A stretch of 5,628 nucleotides of DNA from Treponema sp. (GCA_017617145.1 JAFZWX010000185.1:1-5628); one strand, 5' to 3'; shown: positions 1 through 5,556, counted from the stretch's first letter. The notes: generated by a model from the sequence alone, not told the origin. A program made the numbers and translations.

Positions 1-1
1 A

Positions 2-64
2 GCAGGTTATGTAGATGAAGCAGACGCAAAGAGAATCAGAAAGCAGATGCTTCCTTATGGTTAA
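2..64 (+). CDS. rpmI: 50S ribosomal protein L35, C-terminal fragment
   Basis: Only the last 20 codons and the TAA stop (62-64) are in the window; the start lies to the left. The visible end reads ...KRIRKQMLPYG, which fits the basic C-terminus of L35, a family that normally finishes with a run of Lys/Arg followed by a Leu-Pro-Tyr type ending. The position 12 bases before rplT matches the widely conserved infC-rpmI-rplT order, and this context carries much of the identification. L35 is a small structural protein of the large ribosomal subunit. infC would be expected just outside the left edge. Confidence 0.85.
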   Translation, partial: AGYVDEADAKRIRKQMLPYG

Positions 65-65
65 T

Positions 66-70
66 AGGAG
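66..70 (+). promoter_or_regulatory. ribosome binding site of rplT
   Basis: AGGAG begins two bases after the rpmI stop codon and leaves 6 bases before the ATG at 77. This is a strong Shine-Dalgarno sequence at normal spacing, and it fixes the rplT start. Confidence 0.85.
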
Positions 71-76
71 AAGACT

Positions 77-436
77 ATGTCAAGAGCGATAGACGGAACA
101 AAAAGAAAGAATCGCCGTGTAAAGATTTTGAAGCTTGCTAAGGGCTTCCGTGGCGACAGAAAATCAAACTACAAGCCAGCAAAAGATGCTGTAACAAAGG
201 CACTTGGTCATGCATATGTTGACCGCCGTGACCGTAAGCATGAATTCCGCTCTTTGTGGATTGCACGTATTAACGCTGCTGTTCGTGAAGAAGGAATTAC
301 ATATTCACAGTTTATCAACGGAGTAAACAAAGCAGGTATTAAATTGAACCGCAAGGCTCTTTCTAATATGGCTATTGAAGATCCAGTTGCATTTAAGGCT
401 GTTGTTGAAGCTGCCAAGAATGCATTAAAGGCTTAG
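77..436 (+). CDS. rplT: 50S ribosomal protein L20
   Basis: The 119-residue product is the usual length for L20. It has the very basic, extended N-terminal arm (residues 1-60, with many Lys/Arg, including [20 protein letters not shown]) and then the compact C-terminal domain with the family pattern [14 protein letters not shown] at about 57-70 and the Y-x-x-F-I-N-G-hydrophobic stretch at about 76-82. L20 binds 23S rRNA and is needed early in large-subunit assembly. In several bacteria it also represses its own operon by binding the mRNA; that control site would lie outside this window. Next to rpmI the identification is secure. The TAG stop forms part of the Shine-Dalgarno region of the following gene. 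Confidence 0.97.
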   Translation: MSRAIDGTKRKNRRVKILKLAKGFRGDRKSNYKPAKDAVTKALGHAYVDRRDRKHEFRSLWIARINAAVREEGITYSQFINGVNKAGIKLNRKALSNMAIEDPVAFKAVVEAAKNALKA

Positions 437-445
437 GAAAAAAAT

Positions 446-979
446 ATGATATCACTCGATCAAGTTTTATTGTTGGAACAAAAAGTAGAAAGCGCTGTTG
501 AAAAGATTAAACAGCTAGAAGGCGAAAATGCTGCTCTGCGCAATAAATGTTCAGAGCTCACAAATGCACTTTCTGCCAAAACGGAGCAGCTTACTGCTTT
601 TGAAAACGAACAAAAAACAATCGAGTCTGGTATCATAAAAGCAATTGACCGGCTAAATTCAATCGAACATTCTGTATTGAAGACAGCCGGTTCTATTGCT
701 GCAAAAGAAGCTGTGGCTCCTGCACCAGCAGTTGAACCAGAACCAACCGCGGACTCTGAGCCTGTTGAAGGGCCGTTAGATGAACCGGTTGAAGAAGTAC
801 CAGTAGACGAACCAATCGAAGAAACTTCTTCTGTTGTTACAGATATGAACTTCGACCAGATGACACCGGTAGAAGATACAGAAGAACCACTTTTTGAAGA
901 AGTACCTGTTGAAGATGAAGCAGACGATGCTGATCAAGATCCAGAATCTAAGGATAATTTAGGATTTGATATTTTCTAA
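446..979 (+). CDS. ZapB-like coiled-coil protein with long acidic C-terminal tail (putative cell-division factor)
   Basis: A 177-residue protein with two parts. Residues about 5-75 form a coiled coil; the stretch LEQKVESAVEKIKQLEGEN (10-28) resembles the LEAKVQQAIDTITLLQ start of Escherichia coli ZapB in heptad phase and composition. Residues about 90-165 are low complexity, rich in Glu, Pro, Val and Asp (repeats such as EPVE, EEVPV, DEP), probably disordered. The chain ends in a hydrophobic patch, NLGFDIF. The gene starts 9 bases after rplT, with TAGGA over the rplT stop as ribosome binding site, and overlaps zapA by one base (TAATG). ZapB in E. coli links the Z ring to ZapA and is only about 80 residues, so the tail is an addition. 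The ZapB assignment rests on the coiled-coil pattern and on adjacency to zapA; any coiled-coil partner of ZapA would look similar. Confidence 0.6.
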   Translation: MISLDQVLLLEQKVESAVEKIKQLEGENAALRNKCSELTNALSAKTEQLTAFENEQKTIESGIIKAIDRLNSIEHSVLKTAGSIAAKEAVAPAPAVEPEPTADSEPVEGPLDEPVEEVPVDEPIEETSSVVTDMNFDQMTPVEDTEEPLFEEVPVEDEADDADQDPESKDNLGFDIF

Positions 980-1299
980 TGGGCAAGCTTCAGATTAATC
1001 TTTTAGGAACAACTTTCACAATTCAAGCAAACGAAGACGAAGAATACCTTAATAAGCTTTTAGGATATTATTCGCGCATTGTAAACGACGTAAGTCAGAT
1101 AGAATCAATTAAAACACCACTTCAAACTTCAATTCTTGCAGGAATAATGCTCTGCGATGAAGTATACAAAGAAAAATCAAATGCCATTGCAAATGAAAAA
1201 ATGCAGAATGAACAAGTTTCTTTAATTGATGACGAAGAAAGCGAAGAACTTGAACGCCGCACAATTGCAATGATAGATAAAATCAACAGAGTTTTATAA
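979..1299 (+). CDS. zapA: cell division protein ZapA
   Basis: A 106-residue protein, close to the length of E. coli ZapA. The N-terminus (residues 3-16, LQINLLGTTFTIQA) is the small beta strand pair of the ZapA domain. It is followed by the D/E-E-Y-L-x-K-L family stretch at 20-27 and a hydrophobic helix at about 49-63 (QTSILAGIMLCDEVY). The final 40 residues are a charged coiled-coil helix. ZapA tetramers crosslink FtsZ protofilaments at midcell. The ATG shares its A with the stop of the upstream ZapB-like gene. The nearest AGGA is 14 bases away, so initiation probably depends on translational coupling and ties the two products in amount. Sequence similarity in this family is modest, but domain pattern, size and context agree. 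Confidence 0.85.
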   Translation: MGKLQINLLGTTFTIQANEDEEYLNKLLGYYSRIVNDVSQIESIKTPLQTSILAGIMLCDEVYKEKSNAIANEKMQNEQVSLIDDEESEELERRTIAMIDKINRVL

Positions 1300-1310
1300 G
1301 CAGGTTTATT

Positions 1311-1766
1311 TTGATTAAAAATATCTGGGTTGATGCAGATTCCTGCCCTCTTAAAGTAAGAAACCACACAGTAGATTACGCGGCTAAAAAAGGTATTACT
1401 GTTTTTTTTGTTGCAAACAAACAGATTGAATGCCAGAGTAAGAATCCTTTTAAAATGATTATTACAGACTCTCAAAAAGATGCTGCAGATAATTATATTT
1501 TTGAAAATGCAACGACAGAAACCGATCTTGTAATAACTCGTGATATTGTTTTTGCAGAAAGACTTTTATCAAAAGGTGTGCATGCAATTAATGACCGCGG
1601 AACTGAATTTACAAAAGAAATAATAAAAGAACGTCTGAGTGAACGGGATTTTAATTTACAGCTTGTACAAATGGGCCTCTCAAAACCATACCACGAAGGC
1701 TACGACCAGAAAAAATTTGAAAAATTCGCAAATTGTCTGGATAGAGTTGTAATTAGAAATTTATAA
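1311..1766 (+). CDS. DUF188 / UPF0178 (YaiI/YqxD) family protein
   Basis: A 151-residue protein, the usual family length. It opens with the signature IWVDADSCP (residues 5-13), followed by the second acidic cluster KDAADNYI (56-63), the strand DLVITRDIVFAE (72-83), RG-T-E-F-T (96-101) with a conserved Arg-Leu-Ser-x-Arg-Asp (108-113), and ends with F-A-N-C-L-D-R. The conserved Asp residues (D8, D10, D57, D60, D72, D78) resemble the PIN/NYN-like nuclease fold to which this family has been related, but no firm biochemical function is known to me. The start codon is TTG. It is chosen because AGG at 1302-1304 lies 6 bases upstream, family members begin right before the IWVDAD strand, and the next ATG would delete the first acidic motif. 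It is the last gene of the + strand unit, 11 bases after zapA. Confidence 0.88.
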   Translation: MIKNIWVDADSCPLKVRNHTVDYAAKKGITVFFVANKQIECQSKNPFKMIITDSQKDAADNYIFENATTETDLVITRDIVFAERLLSKGVHAINDRGTEFTKEIIKERLSERDFNLQLVQMGLSKPYHEGYDQKKFEKFANCLDRVVIRNL

Positions 1767-1784
1767 ACTTAAGAAGGTAAACCT

Positions 1785-1808
1785 AAAAATTGCTTTCGCA
1801 ATTTTTTT
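1785..1808. terminator. bidirectional intrinsic terminator between convergent units
   Basis: A perfect 9-base-pair stem (AAAAATTGC 1785-1793 with GCAATTTTT 1798-1806) closes a TTTC loop and continues into T at 1807-1808, giving a seven-T run on the + strand. On the - strand the same hairpin has a GAAA tetraloop and ends in a five-T run. It is therefore placed to stop both the rplT-zapA-DUF188 unit, 18 bases after its last stop codon, and the converging HD-GYP gene. The stem is mostly A-T, so efficiency is uncertain. Confidence 0.75.
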
Positions 1809-1827
1809 AACGGTTTGCTATCTATCA

Positions 1828-1845
1828 AGGGGCATAAATGCCCCT
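1828..1845. other. GC-rich 7-bp hairpin overlapping the stop codon of the HD-GYP gene
   Basis: AGGGGCA (1828-1834) pairs perfectly with TGCCCCT (1839-1845) around a TAAA loop. On the - strand it begins inside the TAG stop (1846-1844) of the GAF/HD-GYP gene. No T-run follows in either direction, so it is not a complete intrinsic terminator by itself. It may protect the 3' end or act with the neighbouring terminator hairpin 19 bases away. Confidence 0.6.
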
Positions 1846-3088
1846 ACTCATCATCCGGAAAAGCCATTTGAATAGCGCAGATTCGGTCTTTGATTTGCAT
1901 GAAGGCGTAGACTACTTCAGGGTCAAAGTGTGAACCGGCGCTGTTTTGAATCTCTTCAAAAGAATCATCCATTGACCAGGACTCTTTGTAGCAGCGCTTG
2001 TGACTAAGAGCATCAAATACATCGGCAACAGCTACAATTCGTGCACTTAGAGGAATATCTTTACCGGCCAGAGGCTCTGCCTTTGGTACTACTCCATCAC
2101 GAATAGAAAAATCTTCGAGCTTTATGTTTCCAGGATATCCTGATTCTCCACCGTCCCAGCGGTCATGGTGATGAAGTGCAATTTCCTGAGCCATAATATC
2201 AAGATTAGATTCAATAGGTTCAAAAAGCTGTGCACCAATACAGGTGTGTCCCTTCATAATATTTCGTTCTTCTTCAGTAAAACGAGGGAATGTCTTTTTT
2301 AGAATAACATCGGAAATTCCAACTTTTCCAACATCGTGGAACTTGGCTGCAATTTTAAGATTATCGCGGTATTTCTGAACTTCGGCTGCAGGAACATTGT
2401 GATTGAATGCCCATCGGTCATAAATTTCCATTGCAAAAGAAGAAACGCGTTCAACATGTGGATATGTTTCTTTAGGGTCACGGAACTCTGCCATTTTTAG
2501 CATACGTTTTACCATGTTGCTTGTAAGGTACGCATGCTGTAAAGCCTGAACAGCACTTACTGCAAAGTGACCAATAAAAAGTTCATCTTCTTCATCAAAA
2601 GAAACTACAGCACCATTTTCATCGAGCTTATTAATTATTTGAAGTACACCAAGAATTGTTCCGTTTGCATTCTTTAACGGGAAAGTATACATAGACTTGG
2701 TGCGGTAATTTGTCATAATATCAGAGTTTTTGTTAAATCTGTAAGGCTCTGATTCAGGGATTTCATAACAATCTTCAATATTTACAGATTTACCTGTTGA
2801 AGCAACATATCCGCAAATTTGTTTTTCATTAATAGGAAAAGAGAAACAACTGTAAGGAAGCTTTTCTCCGGGAGCAAGCTCTTTAAGATGAGTATCATTT
2901 TGACCATATTTAATTTTAATACGATCTTCTTCAACAACGTAAATTGAACCTGCATCGGCATTTACAATATGCCTGGTTTCTGTAAGAATTCTTTCAAGAA
3001 GTACGTCAACGTCCTGTATTTCATTGAGCTGACGTTCAATTTCCATGATTTTCTGAAGTTTATCTTCACTTTCCTTACTGGTTGGCAT
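1844..3088 (-). CDS. GAF domain plus HD-GYP domain protein, probable cyclic-di-GMP phosphodiesterase
   Basis: A 414-residue cytoplasmic protein with no signal peptide or membrane segment. A short N-terminal helix (about 5-28) leads into a GAF sensor domain (about 30-185; NADAGSIYVVEED near 43-55 and GVLQIINK at 147-154). Then comes an HD-GYP domain (about 190-405) with HVERV (211-215), FHDVGKVGI (250-258), GHTCIGAQLF (280-289), HHHDRWDG (306-313), GYP (317-319), PLSARIVAVADVFDAL (346-361) and GSHFDPEVV (385-393). All metal-binding His/Asp positions expected for the fold appear present, and E207 lies four residues before H211, a position that supplies a third metal ligand in trinuclear HD-GYP enzymes. 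The predicted reaction is hydrolysis of c-di-GMP, tuned by an unknown GAF ligand. Oddities are HHH where HHE is usual and about 20 extra residues between GYP and IPL. The ATG at 3088 is preferred over the adjoining TTG (3091), because AGGAG at 3100-3096 is 7 bases from the ATG and only 4 from the TTG. Confidence 0.9.
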   Translation of the reverse strand: MPTSKESEDKLQKIMEIERQLNEIQDVDVLLERILTETRHIVNADAGSIYVVEEDRIKIKYGQNDTHLKELAPGEKLPYSCFSFPINEKQICGYVASTGKSVNIEDCYEIPESEPYRFNKNSDIMTNYRTKSMYTFPLKNANGTILGVLQIINKLDENGAVVSFDEEDELFIGHFAVSAVQALQHAYLTSNMVKRMLKMAEFRDPKETYPHVERVSSFAMEIYDRWAFNHNVPAAEVQKYRDNLKIAAKFHDVGKVGISDVILKKTFPRFTEEERNIMKGHTCIGAQLFEPIESNLDIMAQEIALHHHDRWDGGESGYPGNIKLEDFSIRDGVVPKAEPLAGKDIPLSARIVAVADVFDALSHKRCYKESWSMDDSFEEIQNSAGSHFDPEVVYAFMQIKDRICAIQMAFPDDE

Positions 3089-3095
3089 CAAAATA

Positions 3096-3100
3096 CTCCT
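3096..3100 (-). promoter_or_regulatory. ribosome binding site of the GAF/HD-GYP gene
   Basis: On the - strand AGGAG is followed by 7 bases and then ATG (3088). The alternative TTG at 3091 would be only 4 bases away, so this site decides the start in favour of the ATG. Confidence 0.8.
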
Positions 3101-3114
3101 ATTACTTTCTTTAT

Positions 3115-3143
3115 ATTATCGTCTTAAAATGCTGAAAAATCAA
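3115..3143 (-). promoter_or_regulatory. sigma-70 type promoter of the GAF/HD-GYP gene
   Basis: On the - strand TTGATT (3143-3138) is followed by exactly 17 bases and then GATAAT (3120-3115). Four of six bases match the -35 consensus and five of six the -10. The predicted start of transcription is near 3108, which leaves a leader of about 20 bases with AGGAG in it. The gene can therefore be expressed independently of the nagZ unit upstream. No terminator hairpin is visible between the methyltransferase stop (3172) and this promoter, so some read-through is also possible. Confidence 0.75.
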
Positions 3144-3171
3144 GATGGTTTAGCAAAATAGGTGAATTTTC

Positions 3172-4017
3172 TTAGAATTTTTTGATAAGTGAAAAATAAA
3201 TAGGACCCGCGCCGTTTGAAGTATCTGGTAAAATCTGATATCCGTATTGTGTTTTTTCGAAGGCCGGAAGCATGAGTTTTGCACAATGTGATATTTGAGC
3301 CTGATCCGGGTTTGGATTTTCAAAAGTAAAATTACCGCTGCCCTGTTTGTTAAACTTTTTTACAAGGCGTTCCATCATCTGATCGTTTTCCTGAGGAGCT
3401 AAAGCACAGGTTGAATACAAAAGGTATCCTCCGCTGCGAAGAAGCCGGTATGCGCTTGAAAGAAGTGCCCATTGTTCCATTGCAACAGTTTTTATTCTTG
3501 CAGGGGACCATTGACTAAGATATTTTGGGTCTGCAATAACATGGCGCTCGGAAGAACAAGGTGCATCAAGTAAAATTGCATCAAAGCATTCAGTCTGGCG
3601 CGTACACCAGGTAGAACCGTCGCTACACGAAACTGTAATTCGTTCACTGATTTGTGGTGGCAGGCATTCTTCTACTACAGTTGCAAGACGATATTTGCGT
3701 TGCGAAGAGCGTTCATTTGAAGAAAGATGAGAATCTTCTGACATGCGGCTTGCAAGTACAAGTGTTTTTCCTCCGGGAGCCGCACAAAGATCAAGAATAT
3801 CGGTGGCGTTATTTAGCGGAAGACAAAGGGCTGCCAGAATGCTTGCACTGTCTAAAAAATAGGATTTTTGTGAGCCTGGAACTTTGTATTCAATTGAATC
3901 TGATGGAGCTGCGAAAGCTTGTTTGAGTGATTGCCATCGCTGTCCGTAAAGCTCAGAGTAAAACTGTTCAAAGCCCTGCGAACCTCTTAATGTATCTGGT
4001 TTCTGATTTTTTGACAT
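3172..4017 (-). CDS. RsmB/NSUN4-type m5C RNA methyltransferase
   Basis: A 281-residue class I SAM-dependent methyltransferase of the Nop2/Sun (RsmB) family. SAM-binding motif I is DLCAAPGGKT (76-85). Motif IV DAPCSSERH (151-159) contains C154, the cysteine that releases product in this family. Motif VI YSTCALAPQEN (201-211) contains C204, the catalytic nucleophile. The SSERH continuation, the L-S-S-N-E-R-S stretch (98-104) and the GAGPIYFSLIKK end (269-280) fit the NSUN3/NSUN4-like branch better than RsmB or RsmF. The protein lacks the NusB-like or PUA RNA-binding domains of those longer enzymes, so the substrate (rRNA or tRNA cytosine) cannot be told. ATG 4017 is chosen over an upstream TTG (4044) because AGGAG at 4030-4026 is 8 bases before it. 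Its A is shared with the nagZ stop (TAATG), so translation is probably coupled to nagZ. Confidence 0.9.
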   Translation of the reverse strand: MSKNQKPDTLRGSQGFEQFYSELYGQRWQSLKQAFAAPSDSIEYKVPGSQKSYFLDSASILAALCLPLNNATDILDLCAAPGGKTLVLASRMSEDSHLSSNERSSQRKYRLATVVEECLPPQISERITVSCSDGSTWCTRQTECFDAILLDAPCSSERHVIADPKYLSQWSPARIKTVAMEQWALLSSAYRLLRSGGYLLYSTCALAPQENDQMMERLVKKFNKQGSGNFTFENPNPDQAQISHCAKLMLPAFEKTQYGYQILPDTSNGAGPIYFSLIKKF

Positions 4018-5228
4018 TAAAAGCTCTCCTCGTAATTTACACAAAGCACGTATTTTCCGTTAATAAGTTCAAGCTTTAAAAATCCACATTTGATTTTATA
4101 CTCAAAAATCCGTCGGACAGATTCGTTTAATCGGTTTTCAAAGTTTGAATCTTCAGCGGCTTTTTCAAGAAGAACCTGTACGCTCTGCCCTATCCGTTTT
4201 TCCGAAATCATGATGCAGTCAATGCCTGCCTGAATTGCCATAACAACTGCTTTTTCAGGAGGATATCCGTTATCGGCAAGTGCTCCCATAAAAATATCAT
4301 CAGAAAAAATTATTCCATTAAAACCAAAGTCATTTCGAAGTACGTCGGTAACCCAATATTTTGAAAGGCATGCAGGATTTTTTTCATCATAGCCTTTTAC
4401 ACGAGCATGAGACATGAGTACTGCACTTGGATTTTGTTTTACAAGTTCGCGGAAAGGTTTCATTTGAAGTTCAAGGTCTTCTTGCGTCCATTCAATTTCG
4501 GGGAGACCTGTATGAGGGTCTGTATTTGTGTTGCCTGGAAAATGCTTGAGCACAGTTCCAATTCCGTTTGATTCGTAGGCATTTATACAAGCGGCTCCGT
4601 AAGAAATAACTTTTTGCTGAGGACCAAAGCTGCGTTCCATTAAAAATAATTCGTTATCTGGTGTGCAGACCTCTGTTACAGGTGCGAGATTCATTGTAAA
4701 ACCAAGTTTCTGCATTTGTTCAGCCTGATTTTTATAAAGCTCTGCGGCTTGCTCTTCAGTAAGTTCATTTGCAACTTTTTCTGCAGAAGGAAGCGGCGTG
4801 TTTAGAGTGCGAAGTCTGTTTACATAACCACCTTCCTGATCTACAGTCAGAAACGGCGGGATTTTTTTGTTAGCTTTGCAATATTCAAAAATTGATTTGT
4901 TGAAGGCAATCATCTGAGATTTGGTGTCTGCTATATTGTAACTGAAATATAAGAAACCACCGGCAATATTTTCTTCAACAGGTGTAAAAGTGTCGCAGCC
5001 TACAAGGTTTACAACAAAAAGCTGGGCAATGCGTTCTTCAAGCGGTAGTGCTTTTATAAAATCATCAATTGCCTGGGATTTTTGCTGTTCAACAAGTTTT
5101 ATATATTCAAGTATATCCTGTCCGCGTTGATGCAGTTGTTTTTCGTGTTCATTAATTTTTTTATCATTATTGCAACTTGTAAGAAAGATGAGAACATACA
5201 GCAGTAGGCAACTTGGTTTAAATTTCAT
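4017..5228 (-). CDS. nagZ: beta-N-acetylhexosaminidase, NagZ-like GH3 lipoprotein
   Basis: A 403-residue glycoside hydrolase family 3 protein. The N-terminus is a lipoprotein signal (MKFK, a hydrophobic run 8-16, lipobox LTSC with C19), so it should be anchored outside the inner membrane, as in Bacillus subtilis, unlike cytoplasmic enterobacterial NagZ. The catalytic barrel (about 55-385) shows ERIAQLFVVNL (65-75), DQEGG (130-134), MNLAPVTEV (179-187), ER-SFG (198-202), KHFPG (228-232) and SDD (309-311), where D310 is the expected nucleophile. The usual acid/base Asp-x-His pair appears as D237-P-H239, in a loop two residues shorter than the typical PGHGDTxxDSH form. The expected role is removal of N-acetylglucosamine from peptidoglycan or chitin-type fragments. 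There is no C-terminal second domain. The reading frame stays open back to 5393, but only the ATG at 5228 gives a signal peptide and follows a promoter. The gene symbol is tentative because of the altered loop. Confidence 0.85.
   Translation of the reverse strand: MKFKPSCLLLYVLIFLTSCNNDKKINEHEKQLHQRGQDILEYIKLVEQQKSQAIDDFIKALPLEERIAQLFVVNLVGCDTFTPVEENIAGGFLYFSYNIADTKSQMIAFNKSIFEYCKANKKIPPFLTVDQEGGYVNRLRTLNTPLPSAEKVANELTEEQAAELYKNQAEQMQKLGFTMNLAPVTEVCTPDNELFLMERSFGPQQKVISYGAACINAYESNGIGTVLKHFPGNTNTDPHTGLPEIEWTQEDLELQMKPFRELVKQNPSAVLMSHARVKGYDEKNPACLSKYWVTDVLRNDFGFNGIIFSDDIFMGALADNGYPPEKAVVMAIQAGIDCIMISEKRIGQSVQVLLEKAAEDSNFENRLNESVRRIFEYKIKCGFLKLELINGKYVLCVNYEESF
4026..4030 (-). promoter_or_regulatory. 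ribosome binding site of the RNA methyltransferase, inside the nagZ coding end
   Basis: On the - strand AGGAG, within the last Glu codons of nagZ, is followed by 8 bases and then ATG (4017). It selects this ATG over the TTG at 4044, which lies upstream of the site. The TAATG overlap means ribosomes finishing nagZ stop on the methyltransferase start. Confidence 0.8.
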
Positions 5229-5234
5229 AGGTAT

Positions 5235-5263
5235 ATTATATATATGGAATAGTTTTAATTCAA
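5235..5263 (-). promoter_or_regulatory. sigma-70 type promoter of nagZ, giving a leaderless or near-leaderless mRNA
   Basis: On the - strand TTGAAT (5263-5258), a 17-base spacer and a perfect TATAAT (5240-5235) are followed by only six bases (ATACCT) before the ATG at 5228. Transcription normally starts about 7 bases after the -10 element, which puts it on the A of the ATG. No Shine-Dalgarno sequence precedes the ATG, which agrees with leaderless initiation. Confidence 0.75.
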
Positions 5264-5275
5264 TGAATTCATGTG

Positions 5276-5477
5276 TAAAAACTGGCTTCCAGGCAAATGC
5301 AAACAATTGTAAAACAAAGCCGCTCCCGCGAAGGAACGTCTGCAAACTACGGCGAAGCTTGCAAGGAAAGATTTTACTCGCTGCGCTCGGCAAGCGTCGA
5401 TGTAGTTTGTAGCCGTCCCTTCGCTCCGCAACTTTGTTTTCAAACTGATTTATAAATTGCCCTCGCGCCAGTTTTTA
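5276..5477. repeat. 202-base nested imperfect palindrome, MITE-like element
   Basis: The outer ends are a perfect 11-base inverted repeat, TAAAAACTGGC (5276-5286) against GCCAGTTTTTA (5467-5477). Inside are a weakly matching segment (5287-5310 against 5441-5466) and then a long arm (5311-5362 against 5390-5440) in which I count about 40 of 52 matching positions, including blocks AAAACAAAG, GCGAAGG, CAAACTAC and GCTTGC. The central loop is 27 bases (5363-5389). The inner part is richer in GC than the flanks. Both ends begin with TA, as for IS630/mariner-type insertions that duplicate TA, although a TA at a palindrome end cannot be told from the repeat itself. Both 3' ends carry five T after the stem, so RNA made across it in either direction could fold and terminate. 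Open frames through it are accidental. Other genome copies would confirm a mobile family. Confidence 0.7.
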
Positions 5478-5494
5478 AAATGGGTTTTACGTAT

Positions 5495-5556
5495 TAAATC
5501 ATGTAAAAATCTAACCGAAATCTAACCGTAAATCATGTTAGAATTCTAACCGAAAT
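5495..5556. repeat. degenerate 27/28-base direct repeat with three CTAACCG boxes and a 14-base palindrome
   Basis: Copy A (5495-5521) and copy B (5529-5556) both run TAAATCATGT, a variable centre, then CTAACCGAAAT. CTAACCG occurs at 5511-5517, 5522-5528 and 5546-5552, with starts 11 and 24 bases apart, close to one and two helical turns. GTTAGAATTCTAAC (5537-5550) is a perfect palindrome joining an inverted GTTAG to the third box. The cluster lies in the spacer between the partial gene at the right edge and the palindromic element. It could be a protein-binding site or a small repeat expansion; nothing seen here decides. Confidence 0.6.

Noticed and set aside
208..417. Open frame on the - strand inside rplT
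   Set aside because: It is antisense to a certain ribosomal protein gene with no independent start signal.
1122..1475. Open frame on the - strand across zapA and the DUF188 gene
   Set aside because: It overlaps two supported + strand genes and has a composition typical of an antisense shadow.
3145..3185. Possible terminator after the RNA methyltransferase
   Set aside because: The AAAATTC copies there are direct rather than inverted repeats, so no stable stem forms.
3654..3926. Open frame on the + strand inside the RNA methyltransferase gene
   Set aside because: It is antisense to the conserved SAM-binding region, with no start signal or recognisable domain.
5229..5393. An upstream extension of the nagZ reading frame adding 55 residues before the lipoprotein signal
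   Set aside because: It runs through the promoter and the palindromic element, would bury the signal peptide and lipobox inside the protein, and has no ribosome binding site or family similarity.
5301..5440. CRISPR-like or non-coding RNA gene reading of the palindromic region
   Set aside because: There is one inverted pair rather than several regularly spaced direct repeats, and no promoter reading into it was seen.
5170..5443. Short open frames on both strands across the palindromic element
   Set aside because: They consist largely of the inverted-repeat sequence or of the antisense of nagZ, have no ribosome binding sites and show no recognisable motifs.
5511..5550. Possible integron attC site, because ATCTAAC and GTTAGA-type cores resemble RYYYAAC and GTTRRRY
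   Set aside because: The candidate cores are only about 10 bases apart, one core breaks the last consensus position, and there is no paired inner box structure of attC length.
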